Shown here: positions 1 through 9,448 of the stretch, one piece after another
Layout: the number at the start of each line of letters is the position of its first letter
Position numbering within the stretch: position 1 is the first letter of the stretch
Assembly (NCBI GenBank): GCA_003644265.1
Contig: QNBX01000107.1
Span: 1 to 16,037, forward strand
Length of the DNA stretch: 16,037 nucleotides
Source: Planctomycetota bacterium
Lineage (GTDB): Bacteria; Planctomycetota; B15-G4
Direction: 5' to 3'
Notes under the pieces: model-generated
Database searches by the model: none
Seen by the model: the letters and a program-made list of their open reading frames with translations, nothing else
Told to the model about the DNA's origin: nothing
Translations under genes and position numbers: made by a program

Positions 1-174
1 CACGCTCCTCGGGCGGCGGAGCGCTCGCCAGGTCCACCCACGGATCTGAGCTCAGACCCGCAGGCGGCAGGCTCTCCGGCGATCTCGCGCCCCCGACTCA
101 CCCCTCAAAACGTGAGGAGAGCCATAAGATCCAGGTCCGCAGGATCACCACATCTGATACCAGGGGGCCGGAAC

Positions 175-1077
175 ATGAAACCAACATCGCGTCTACAGCA
201 CTGGATCCTCTCCCTCTGCCTGTTGGTGTTCGCCGCGCCCATGGTCGCGGCGCAGGATGTGACGCTCGACTACGGTCAGCCTACCTTCGAGGGGCCCGGC
301 TTCATGACCGTCACCGTGACCGGGCCTCCCGGGACACAGGCGTGGTTGCTGATCAGCCTTGAGGAGGGCGAGACGACCCTCCCGAAGTTCGGCACCTTCG
401 GCATCAACTTCACCCCCGATCTGATCATCCTGCCGCTCGGTGTCATCGGCCCCTCAGGTGTGCTGACCTTCCCGTGCTGGATCGACTGCCTGAGCGACAT
501 CGTCCCGGGCATCAGCGAGCTGATCACCTACTCGCAGGTGGCGGCCCGACTGCCCACGCAGGAGTGGGAATTGTCGAACGTGGTGCGCTACGACCTGGTG
601 CTGGGTGACTGCGACGCGCTGTGCGAGCACGGCATCGAGCAGCTCGGGCTGGAGACCGTCCTCGAAGGCGTGTCCGGATTGCCGGAGACGCTCCTGATCG
701 AGGTGCGCAAGGACGACGCGACCGGCGACCTGAACGCGAGCTTCTCTCAGCTGATCGACCTGGCCGACCTGCCGGCGCTGCCCCTGTCCAACGCGGAGGG
801 CAGCATCCAGGTCACGCTGCTGGAGTTCGACGGAACCAAGCTGAGAGTGCGCTTCATCATTGACGCGCTGCTGGCTGAAGGCCTCGACAACAAGCTCAAG
901 GCCTGGACCTACTTCTCCGTGAGCGCCGGTGCCGTGTCCGAGGTGAGCACCTTCCACACCTCGTGCTCGCAGCCCATCGAGGTCGGTTCGGTCTTCGACG
1001 GCTTCGTCGTGACGAACATGATCGACGTGGGCCCAGACGGTGGCGGCATGGGCGGCATGGGCGGCATGGGCATGTGA
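175..1077 (+). CDS. Secreted protein of unknown function with Gly-Gly-Met tail
   Basis: A 300-residue protein with a clear Sec signal peptide: basic Lys/Arg start, a hydrophobic stretch (ILSLCLLVFAAPMVA, about residues 11-26) and an AQ cleavage site near residue 27. The ATG at 175 is chosen because the signal peptide starts there. The frame stays open upstream to a GTG at 112, but the added Arg/Ser-rich residues would bury the signal peptide. The mature part has five cysteines (FPCWIDC, GDCDALC, TSC), suiting a disulfide-bonded extracytoplasmic protein, and many beta-prone stretches. It ends in three GGM repeats followed by GM. I recognise no family. It stands alone, followed by a strong hairpin terminator at 1124-1157. 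Function unknown; export is well supported. Confidence 0.75.
   Translation: MKPTSRLQHWILSLCLLVFAAPMVAAQDVTLDYGQPTFEGPGFMTVTVTGPPGTQAWLLISLEEGETTLPKFGTFGINFTPDLIILPLGVIGPSGVLTFPCWIDCLSDIVPGISELITYSQVAARLPTQEWELSNVVRYDLVLGDCDALCEHGIEQLGLETVLEGVSGLPETLLIEVRKDDATGDLNASFSQLIDLADLPALPLSNAEGSIQVTLLEFDGTKLRVRFIIDALLAEGLDNKLKAWTYFSVSAGAVSEVSTFHTSCSQPIEVGSVFDGFVVTNMIDVGPDGGGMGGMGGMGM
1042..1068 (+). repeat. Three perfect 9-bp repeats coding Gly-Gly-Met
   Basis: The unit ggcggcatg occurs three times in tandem, in frame, and is followed by ggc-atg and the stop codon. It makes the GGMGGMGGMGM C-terminus of the secreted protein. Perfect nucleotide identity suggests recent slippage expansion, or a low-complexity tail kept for flexibility or for methionine-rich binding; the sequence cannot tell which. 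Confidence 0.85.
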
Positions 1078-1123
1078 TGCCGGTGGCTTGAGGGCGGGCT
1101 CTCACGAGCCAGGCCCGCAGCAC

Positions 1124-1157
1124 AGGAGGCGGGGCGACCGTGGTCGCTCCGCCTCCT
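1124..1157 (+). terminator. Strong intrinsic-terminator-like hairpin
   Basis: A 15-bp stem starts 47 bases past the stop of the secreted-protein gene: left arm aggaggcggggcgac (1124-1138), loop cgtg, right arm gtcgctccgcctcct (1143-1157), with a single G-T wobble. It is followed by gccgttt, a short T run. It is the most convincing hairpin in the window and should end transcription of the upstream gene. Confidence 0.75.
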
Positions 1158-1509
1158 GCCGTTTGGTGCGGCGCCAGGGAACAATCGGCCAGGCGATTGG
1201 CGTGGGCGGTCACATGAGCCACGTTTGGGTGGGCGCGCGATGCCTCTCGCGTCGGCGGGGCGTCCGACCCGGGCAGGGGAGGATCGGTCTCTACGCTGAC
1301 CGGTTCACCCCCGACACGGGCGAAACCCGCACGGACACCTACCATCGTCCCGGCGACCTGCCGGCCGAGCTCGACTAGCGCTACTTGCGGCGGGTGGCCC
1401 AGGCGACGGGACGCCGCCGCGCTCGAGTTGGCGCGGCGCTGAGCGCCGCCTGCGCCTCAGCGCTGCCGGGCTGCGGCTGCGCCCGCGGAGCAGCCCTCGC
1501 CCAAAGGCC
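1158..1509. other. Intergenic stretch between convergent genes, no gene seen
   Basis: About 350 bases between the terminator at 1157 and the stop of the minus-strand OB-fold lipoprotein gene. Open frames cross it on both strands, but they are Arg/Pro/Ala-rich, lack a plausible ribosome binding site and resemble the antisense shadows found elsewhere here. It holds two inverted repeats: gcggcgc-tga-gcgccgc at 1433-1449, and gggctgc/gcagccc at 1468-1474 and 1490-1496. No other structure seen. Confidence 0.5.
1468..1496 (-). terminator. Possible terminator of the OB-fold lipoprotein gene
   Basis: Inverted repeat with 7-bp arms (gggctgc 1468-1474, gcagccc 1490-1496) starting about 13 bases beyond the stop at 1510 on the minus strand. 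A second tighter hairpin (1433-1449) lies further on. Neither has a T run in the minus-strand direction, so termination is a guess from position. Confidence 0.3.
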
Positions 1510-2013
1510 TCACTGCACCGTGACCTGCGCGTCCTCGATGATCAGGTCGTAGAGGTAGCCGTAGCCGAAGTCCCGGTCGGCCACGAGCACGCCGCGCACC
1601 ACCACACTGTCGCCGACGGTGACGCTGGCGGCGGTGGTGACGGTGAGGTCATCGCTACCTTCGCTGCCCGTGCCGTCCTGCAGGTGCAGCCAGTTGGTGC
1701 CCATGATCTCGGCGCTGTACTTGACCACCTCCGCCAGGATCGTGATCTCGGTGCCCACGAGCTCGGCGCGCCGGCTGAAGACCTGGCCGATGGTGACGCG
1801 GCCGTCCGACGTGGCGTCGTCGCCGGCGTCCACTGCTGCGGCCGCCACCGGCTCGACCGCGGCGGGTTCGGTGGACGCCTGGGCAGCGGGGGCGGCCTGC
1901 GCGGCCTCGCCCTCAGGAGTGCTCGTCGGCGTGTCGGGCGACTCAGAGGAGGAGCAGCCCAGGCAGCAGATCAGGGCCGTGGCCAGAAGGGGAGTGGTCC
2001 AGCGCGTGCTCAC
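1510..2013 (-). CDS. OB-fold nucleic-acid-binding-like lipoprotein
   Basis: A 167-residue protein with a lipoprotein signal peptide: hydrophobic LLATALICC followed by the lipobox LGC at residues 18-20, so Cys20 should be acylated. A low-complexity Ala/Pro/Glu/Thr spacer (about 21-70) leads to a compact beta-rich domain (about 73-167) with the pattern GTEITILAEVVKY...MGTNWLHLQDGTG...DLTVTT...VGDSVVVRGVL...YLYDLIIEDA. This matches small periplasmic OB-fold proteins (NrfJ-like / tRNA_anti-like), often annotated as DNA-binding but usually exported. The start is GTG at 2013-2011 with GGAG seven bases upstream. The 247-base gap from amn suggests its own promoter. Family call fairly sure; the ligand is unknown. 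Confidence 0.75.
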   Translation of the reverse strand: MSTRWTTPLLATALICCLGCSSSESPDTPTSTPEGEAAQAAPAAQASTEPAAVEPVAAAAVDAGDDATSDGRVTIGQVFSRRAELVGTEITILAEVVKYSAEIMGTNWLHLQDGTGSEGSDDLTVTTAASVTVGDSVVVRGVLVADRDFGYGYLYDLIIEDAQVTVQ

Positions 2014-2145
2014 GTCTCGACTCCATCGGGAAACACAGGGGAGAGGCTGCCGCGCGCTTGGGGAGCGCGGCGGGCGAGCCTGGCGGCGCGTGGTTCAGCG
2101 TCCGCCAGAGTCAGGATATCAAGTCCGGCGCGCGGGCCGGCGCGA

Positions 2146-2189
2146 CTTCGTGCCGCCCGCGCCCAGGCCCCTTCGTGTCGCCCGCGCCC
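2146..2189. repeat. Two 19-bp direct repeats, 25-bp period
   Basis: The unit cttcgtgccgcccgcgccc at 2146-2164 recurs at 2171-2189 with one change (c to t). It lies in the gap between amn and the OB-fold lipoprotein gene, upstream of the latter. It could be a tandem protein-binding site or simple GC-rich duplication; no known operator is recognised. Confidence 0.5.
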
Positions 2190-2260
2190 GGGACCCCGTG
2201 CGGCCTGACACGCTGGCGCCGTCCCACGGCGATCGAGGCCAGGCCAGCGCCCAGGGGCGC

Positions 2261-3442
2261 TCACTCGATGGAGCCGCCCATGAGCGGCTCATCGAGGGCG
2301 CGGATGCTCGCGTTGGGCAGTCCTGTCGGCCAGTCCGCCTTGGCCAGTCGCATGGCGCGAATGGCCACGGAGAGGTGCTTTTGCTTGGTCTCCCGGTAGA
2401 ACTGGACAGCCTTCTGGCCGAGTTTGGGCCGGCCGTGTAGTGGCTTGTCGGAGACACACAGCAGCGTCGCGTTGGGGATGCGGTACCGGAATCCGTTGGC
2501 GGCCACCGTGGCCGATTCCATGTCGATGGCCACGCTGCGGCTGACCTGCAGGTCGCTGCGGGTGCGTCGCAGCGCCAGCTCCCAGTTGCGATCGGCGGTG
2601 GTGTAGACCGTGCCGAGGCGGTAGTTCAGCTGCGCCTCTTCCAGCGCCTTGGAGAGGTACGTGTTGAGCAGGAAGCTCGGCGCGATCGGTACGCCCAGCG
2701 GCAGCAGGTCGTCGAGCACCCGGTCGGCGCGCATGTAGCCCGAGGCCAGCACGTAGTCGCCGATGGCCTGATGGTTCCGGATGCCGCCGCAGTGGCCCAC
2801 CATGATCATCGCGTCCGGTCGCAGCACGGCCAGGTGGTCCGTGAAGTTCTTGGCGTTCGAGGGCCCCACGCCGATGTTGACGATGCTGACGCCGAGGTTC
2901 TCATCCATCACATGGTGGAACGCCGGCATCTGCACGCTGCCTTCCGGGCGCACGCAGCCGGGAAACGCCTCGGCGAACGCGTCCATGTGCATGGCGTAGT
3001 TGCTCAGCAAGACGTAGCGCTGGAACTGCGCGGCCTGCGTCCCGGTGTAGTGCTCGAGCCGCTCGATCGAGAGCTCGACGCGCTCGGGCGCAAACAGGAA
3101 CAGCTTCTTCCGCGTCAGGTCCCAGTCGTGCTCGTCGACGCGCTCGAGCAGCGAGGCGTCGTCCAGCGTGACGATCGGGCGCGAGGCCTCGATGGTCAGT
3201 GTGGCGCCCTTGGCGACCAGGCGCTTGAGCTCGCGCAGGAGGTACCAGCGCGACGACGCGGGGCGCGCGACCTCGCCCGTGATGGCCGGGTTGTGGCCCG
3301 ACCACGAGCGCACGACGGTGACGCGCGGATAATGGCCCGCGGCGTAGATCTCGTTCATGCACGCCAGCGCGGACTCGATGCGTTCGGTCAGCTCTGCCGG
3401 GCTGTCGCCGTCGGCGCTCGCGATCTCGAGGGGCTGTGTCAC
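2261..3442 (-). CDS. amn: AMP nucleosidase
   Basis: A 393-residue cytosolic enzyme that should hydrolyse AMP to adenine and ribose 5-phosphate (EC 3.2.2.4), part of purine nucleotide turnover. The C-terminal nucleoside-phosphorylase-fold domain carries blocks typical of AMP nucleosidases: GVGPSNAKN, MVGHCGGIRN, QAIGDYVLA, TTADRNWEL, AIDMESAT and CVSDKPLHG. The upstream HYTGTQAAQFQRYVLLSNY block belongs to the family's N-terminal part. E. coli Amn is about 484 residues, so this form is about 90 shorter, mainly in the N-terminal regulatory domain and the linker. The GTG start (3442-3440) overlaps the TGA of the SOR-like gene as GTGA, so the two are translationally coupled. All core blocks are intact. 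Function is well supported; regulation by ATP or phosphate may differ because of the shortened N-terminus. Confidence 0.93.
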   Translation of the reverse strand: MTQPLEIASADGDSPAELTERIESALACMNEIYAAGHYPRVTVVRSWSGHNPAITGEVARPASSRWYLLRELKRLVAKGATLTIEASRPIVTLDDASLLERVDEHDWDLTRKKLFLFAPERVELSIERLEHYTGTQAAQFQRYVLLSNYAMHMDAFAEAFPGCVRPEGSVQMPAFHHVMDENLGVSIVNIGVGPSNAKNFTDHLAVLRPDAMIMVGHCGGIRNHQAIGDYVLASGYMRADRVLDDLLPLGVPIAPSFLLNTYLSKALEEAQLNYRLGTVYTTADRNWELALRRTRSDLQVSRSVAIDMESATVAANGFRYRIPNATLLCVSDKPLHGRPKLGQKAVQFYRETKQKHLSVAIRAMRLAKADWPTGLPNASIRALDEPLMGGSIE

Positions 3443-3936
3443 ACGCCGCTCGCGTCACCCAGCCAGTGGCCGTGGCGGTTGCAGAAGGAGTAGGCCGTGA
3501 TGCGAGTGGTGCCGGCCGGCAGCTCGAAGCCATGCCGCGCCTCGGCGTCTGTGCCGGCGTACTCCTGCAGCCCGATGACGACGCCGGCCTGGTTCTTGAC
3601 GTAGTGGGTGGTGATCCAGTGCTCCGGGCTCATGGAGTGATCGGTCAGGACCTCCACCGTGCCGCTGCCCTGCGTAAAGCTGAGCTGGGGCAGGTGGCTG
3701 GCCTCCTTGCCGGCCCACTCGCCCGGCTCGGTGGCGGTCAACACACCACTGGACTCGAGCTCCCGGGCGCGCGCTTCCCAGTCCGGGTTGGCGCTGACCA
3801 CGGCCGCGCCGTCGTCAGCGGAGTCCTCGCCTGGCCTGCCGCAGCCCCAGAGCCCGGCGGGCACGACAGCGGCGACGGCGAAGAGCGACGCGCCTCTCAG
3901 GAGCGTGCGACGGGTCGGGTGTGACGTCGAGTTCAT
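3439..3936 (-). CDS. Tat-exported superoxide-reductase-like (desulfoferrodoxin family) lipoprotein
   Basis: A 165-residue protein resembling the iron domain of superoxide reductase (neelaredoxin type, no N-terminal desulforedoxin domain), which reduces superoxide to hydrogen peroxide at an Fe(His)4Cys centre. The expected ligands are present with family spacing: His81 (SHLPQL), His100 and His106 (DHSMSPEHWI), Cys152 and His155 (FCNRHGHW). Glu78 may stand for the mobile glutamate, though it is three residues before the first His rather than two. The N-terminus has a twin-arginine motif (TRRTLLRG, Arg9-Arg10), a hydrophobic segment and lipobox LWGC (Cys32), so it should be folded with metal, exported by Tat and lipid-anchored. 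The ATG at 3936 is chosen for the signal peptide; upstream codons are Pro/Arg-rich shadow. Its stop overlaps the amn start (GTGA). Confidence 0.85.
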   Translation of the reverse strand: MNSTSHPTRRTLLRGASLFAVAAVVPAGLWGCGRPGEDSADDGAAVVSANPDWEARARELESSGVLTATEPGEWAGKEASHLPQLSFTQGSGTVEVLTDHSMSPEHWITTHYVKNQAGVVIGLQEYAGTDAEARHGFELPAGTTRITAYSFCNRHGHWLGDASGV

Positions 3937-4274
3937 CTCGGGGTCTCGCAAGCAGGCGGGGGGTGGCGGGCCAGGTCCCCTATTGGATGGGACGCGCTCC
4001 CGTCCTGTCCACTGCCGTCGACGGGCACGGGGCGGGGCCGGAGTGGGATGAGCCGTTGCGCCTGTGTTTCGCGCATGAGTTGGAGCTGCGCCACGCTTCA
4101 GGCAGCCCGCACCCGAGGCCCCCGAGCTGACGACGTCGGCGCCTGTGTCGTGCAGCAGGTCGTCGCCCGCGAGCTGCGTCACCGTCAGCGTGGAGCAGGC
4201 TGAGCGCAGTGGCACTCCAGCCTGCGGTGGATTTGGCCTCAAGCCCGGCGCCCAGGCGTGTCGATGGCTTCCGG
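3937..4274. other. Divergent intergenic region between SOR-like gene and hybrid kinase
   Basis: About 340 bases between the divergent start codons at 3936 (minus) and 4275 (plus); promoters for both should lie here. I could not pick out confident -35/-10 boxes in this GC-rich sequence. The open frames crossing it belong to N-terminal over-extensions of the two neighbours and look non-coding (Arg/Pro-rich). If the kinase instead starts at the GTG at 4209 the region shortens to about 270 bases. Confidence 0.4.
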
Positions 4275-6884
<2,610 letters not shown>

Positions 6885-7000
6885 TCAGGCCGACGCGGGA
6901 CCGAATGTGCGGGCGCATGGCGCGCCGGAATGGGACCATGGGCTTGAGGCCCCTGCCTGTGCCGCGAGCGCCCGCGGGAGCCTTGTCCTCACTCACACCC

Positions 7001-7014
7001 GGGCGCGCGCGCCC
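7001..7014. repeat. Perfect 14-bp GC palindrome upstream of the PLP enzyme
   Basis: gggcgcgcgcgccc reads the same on both strands and lies about 40 bases before the ATG at 7053, in the 168-base gap after the kinase gene. It might be an operator or part of a terminator for the kinase gene. In DNA this GC-rich it could also be chance. Confidence 0.35.
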
Positions 7015-7052
7015 TCCCGCAGGCTGCGCCGTCACATCGATGGAGCCCCGCG

Positions 7053-8327
7053 ATGAAACGCGAGCACAGCGACGGTCACAAGGAGTTCAACCCGGAGACC
7101 CTGGCCCTGGGCCTGGGCTACGACCCGGCGCTCTCGCAGCAGGCGGTCAAGCCGCCGATCTTTCTCACCTCGACGTTCCAGTTTGCGTCCGCGGCCGAGG
7201 GCAAGCGCTTCTTCGAGCTGGCCTACGGGCTGCGCGAGCCCGACGAGGGCGAGTCCCGCGGGCTGATCTACAGCCGGCTCAACAACCCCAACCTGCAGAT
7301 CTTCGAAGAGCGCATGGCGGCCTGGGACCGCACCGAGATGGGCGCCACGTTCGCAACCGGCATGGCGGCCATCTCGACCACTGTGCTGGCGCTGGTGAAG
7401 CCGGGCGACGTGGTGCTGTCGTCGTCACCCGTGTACGGCGGGACGCATTACCTGTTCCATCACATCCTGCCGAGCTTCGGCATCGACGTGCGCTTTGTGC
7501 CGGCGGGGGACGACGTGGCCCAGGGCATGCGCAGCGCCGCGCAGGAGCTGGGCCCCGAGCGCGTGCGCGTGCTGTTCCTGGAGACCCCTGCCAACCCCAA
7601 TATGGAGCACAGCGACATCGCCGCCGTGTCGGAGCTGGGGCGCGAGCTCTCGCGGCCGCGCGACCAAGGCGACGACGTGGTGACGGTGGTCGACAACACG
7701 CTGCTGGGGCCGGTCTTCCAGCGCCCTGCCAGCCTGGGCGCTGACGTGGTGCTGTACTCGGCCACCAAGTTCCTGGGCGGGCACAGCGACCTGGTGGCCG
7801 GCGTGGCCACGGGACCCGAGGCCATCATGCGCACGATCCGCGATTTGCGCACGATCCTCGGCACGGTGACCACGCCCTTCAACGGCTGGCTGCTGCTGCG
7901 CTCGCTGGAGACGGTCTCGATCCGCATGCGGCGCCAGGCCAAGAACGCGCGCAGGTTGGCTCAGCTGCTGAGCGAGCACCCGCGCGTGACGCGCGTGCTC
8001 TTCCCGACGCTGCTCGAGCCCGGCTCGCCGCAGCGCGAGCTGTTCGAGCGGCAGTGCACCGGCAGCGGTTCGCTGCTGGCCTTCGAGCTGCAGGGCGGCG
8101 AGGCGGCGGCCTTCGAGGTGCTGGATCGCTTCGAGGTCTTCCGGCTGGCGGTCTCCCTCGGTGGCACCGAGAGCCTGGTCGAGCACCCCATGTCGATGAC
8201 CCACGCGGACGTGCCGCCGCCTGAGCTCGAGGCCCTCGGCGTCACGGCCGGCATGATCCGCATGTCCGTGGGCATCGAGCACCTCTCGGACCTGCAGCGC
8301 GACCTGAAGTTCGCCCTGCGCAAGTGA
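7053..8327 (+). CDS. Cystathionine gamma-synthase/lyase family PLP-dependent enzyme
   Basis: A 424-residue cytosolic member of the Cys/Met metabolism PLP family (fold type I). Lys239 in YSATKFLGGHSD should bind PLP. SPVYGGTHYLF, ETPANPN and VVDNTLLGP are the expected cofactor-pocket blocks, and the C-terminal VSLGGTESLVEHPMSMTHA is the substrate-binding end. The N-terminal part (GYDPALSQQAVKPPIF and the GLREPDEGESRGLIYSRLNNPN insertion) matches the subgroup named 'cystathionine gamma-synthase family protein'. Whether it makes cystathionine, cleaves cystathionine or methionine, or uses an O-acylhomoserine cannot be read from sequence. The Cys seen in this region of many methionine gamma-lyases is absent (YGGTH). 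The ATG at 7053 has GGAG seven bases upstream. It follows the kinase by 168 bases and is probably transcribed separately. Confidence 0.9.
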   Translation: MKREHSDGHKEFNPETLALGLGYDPALSQQAVKPPIFLTSTFQFASAAEGKRFFELAYGLREPDEGESRGLIYSRLNNPNLQIFEERMAAWDRTEMGATFATGMAAISTTVLALVKPGDVVLSSSPVYGGTHYLFHHILPSFGIDVRFVPAGDDVAQGMRSAAQELGPERVRVLFLETPANPNMEHSDIAAVSELGRELSRPRDQGDDVVTVVDNTLLGPVFQRPASLGADVVLYSATKFLGGHSDLVAGVATGPEAIMRTIRDLRTILGTVTTPFNGWLLLRSLETVSIRMRRQAKNARRLAQLLSEHPRVTRVLFPTLLEPGSPQRELFERQCTGSGSLLAFELQGGEAAAFEVLDRFEVFRLAVSLGGTESLVEHPMSMTHADVPPPELEALGVTAGMIRMSVGIEHLSDLQRDLKFALRK

Positions 8328-8391
8328 GGCGGCGCTGAGCGGGGGCAGGGCGACCGGAATCGAGGCGGCGCGCACCCGGCCGAGGCGGGGG

Positions 8392-8409
8392 CTCGCGGCT
8401 CGTCGCGAG
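8392..8409. terminator. Possible bidirectional hairpin between convergent genes
   Basis: ctcgcg (8392-8397) and cgcgag (8404-8409) form a 6-bp stem with a 6-base loop, between the stop at 8327 (plus) and the stop at 8418 (minus). There is no T run on either side, so the call rests on position and symmetry. Confidence 0.35.
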
Positions 8410-8417
8410 GGCGGACC

Positions 8418-9017
8418 TCAGGCCGGCAAGACGTGGATCAGGCCCACGGCGGCGGCGGTCCAGGCCAGGGCGAGGCCGGCCTCGCGCAGCCCCTGACGAC
8501 GCAGCTCAGCTCGCGACCAGTTGCCGCCCGTGTTGAGCGCCGAGCGGATGCGCCACGTGCGCCAGACGAAGAAGGGCGTGAGCAGCAGCCCCAGCAGCCA
8601 GCCCTCGCGCGCCGTGCCGCCGCCCGCGCAGGCGGCCGAGGGTGCGGCCACCGCCAGCGCGGCCACAGCGAAGCACAGGGCCAGGGGTGACTGGAAGCCG
8701 CGCTTGACGGCGAACCAGACCGCCGCGCCCGCGGGGAACATGGCCACCAGCGCGTACGCAAAGAAGTTGGGGTCGGCGTCGAGCGCCAGGGCCAGGGCCG
8801 GCGCACCCGCGGCGCAGGCCAGGCCGGCGCCGGCGCGCCGCAGCCACTGGGGCCGCGGCCAGAGCGCCCCGGAGCTGGCCAGCAGAAAGATGCCAGCGTA
8901 GCCCAGGCCGGCCAGCAGCGCGGGCAGGAAGCCCTGGCCGGCCACCGACATGGCGCCGGCCAGGATCGAGACGATCAGGTAGACCCAGGCGCCGTGGGCG
9001 CGAGCCGGGTCGGGCAT
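8418..9017 (-). CDS. Small polytopic membrane protein, YwiC-like
   Basis: A protein of 199 residues from the ATG at 9017, made almost wholly of hydrophobic helices (about five or six) separated by short basic loops. It begins RAHGAWVYLIVSILAG, which resembles the opening of YwiC-like membrane proteins (typically ...HGAW...), and ends with a basic loop (WRTWRIRS...) before a last helix. No catalytic motif is visible. A GTG at 9041 is an alternative start; neither has a strong ribosome binding site. The frame is open further upstream, but those residues overlap the preceding gene and are Arg/Pro-rich. It is the last gene of a tightly packed minus-strand cluster after the barrel protein and the lipoprotein. 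The family call is tentative and the function unknown. Confidence 0.6.
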   Translation of the reverse strand: MPDPARAHGAWVYLIVSILAGAMSVAGQGFLPALLAGLGYAGIFLLASSGALWPRPQWLRRAGAGLACAAGAPALALALDADPNFFAYALVAMFPAGAAVWFAVKRGFQSPLALCFAVAALAVAAPSAACAGGGTAREGWLLGLLLTPFFVWRTWRIRSALNTGGNWSRAELRRQGLREAGLALAWTAAAVGLIHVLPA

Positions 9018-9058
9018 GGGGCGGGAGAGCAGGGAGACCACCGGCCCATGGTCCCCGC

Positions 9059-9400
9059 TCAGCCGGCAGGTTGCCAGCCTGAGACGTCCGCCCGGGGGTG
9101 GTCGCCGCCCCAGTCGTGCAGCTCCAGGGTGTAGCGGCCCGGGCCTGTGATCGAGGGCTCGCCGCGCAGCTCGATGCGCTGATCGATGCCGTCGAGCTGG
9201 AGCCACCATACGTCGCTCGCGCAGCGCTCACAGCGCTCGCGCAGCGCGTGGCCCGGCAGCAGCAGGGTCAGCTCGCGCAGTTCGTAGCCCGCGTCGGCGG
9301 CGGCCTCGTCGAAGTCGGCGAAGACGATTCGGCCCGGCTCATCGAGACCGAAGCTCGCGAAGGAGATGAGTGTGTCGAGGGTGACGAAGTCGGCGCCCAA
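9059..9400 (-). CDS. Hypothetical protein, probably the C-terminal part of an interrupted lipoprotein gene
   Basis: A 113-residue reading from a TTG at 9400, with no signal peptide, no membrane segment and one Cys pair (ERCERC). Fourteen codons upstream of the TTG, back to a TGA at 9445-9443, look coding (NDTAFGLDQALRRQ, GC-rich third positions), so the TTG is unlikely to be the true N-terminus. This frame is the same as that of the short lipoprotein at 9586-9449 and is separated from it only by TGA-GTA-TGA. Read together they would give a lipoprotein of about 175 residues. Either two nonsense changes or a pair of small indels have broken the gene, or a non-standard start is used. No family is recognised. 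The downstream membrane-protein gene starts about 41 bases after the stop. Confidence 0.5.
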   Translation of the reverse strand: MGADFVTLDTLISFASFGLDEPGRIVFADFDEAAADAGYELRELTLLLPGHALRERCERCASDVWWLQLDGIDQRIELRGEPSITGPGRYTLELHDWGGDHPRADVSGWQPAG

Positions 9401-9448
9401 CTGGCGCCGCAGGGCCTGGTCGAGACCAAAGGCCGTGTCGTTTCATAC

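Noticed and set aside
45..56. tctgagctcaga perfect 12-bp palindrome near the left edge
   Set aside because: Too short and isolated to call an operator; position relative to the gene at 175 is not informative, and nothing else in 1-174 supports a promoter call.
1040..1378. 112-codon plus-strand open frame after the secreted protein
   Set aside because: Overlaps the Gly-Met repeats in another frame and runs through the terminator hairpin; composition is not protein-like.
7425..8375. 316-codon minus-strand open frame inside the PLP enzyme gene
   Set aside because: Antisense to a gene with conserved PLP-binding blocks; Arg/His/Gln-rich with no recognisable motif.
9339..9446. Short frame from the ATG at 9446 (MKRHGLWSRPG...)
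   Set aside because: It has an ATG just after the lipoprotein stop, but is only about 35 codons, Arg/Pro-rich, and overlaps the better coding frame ending at 9059.
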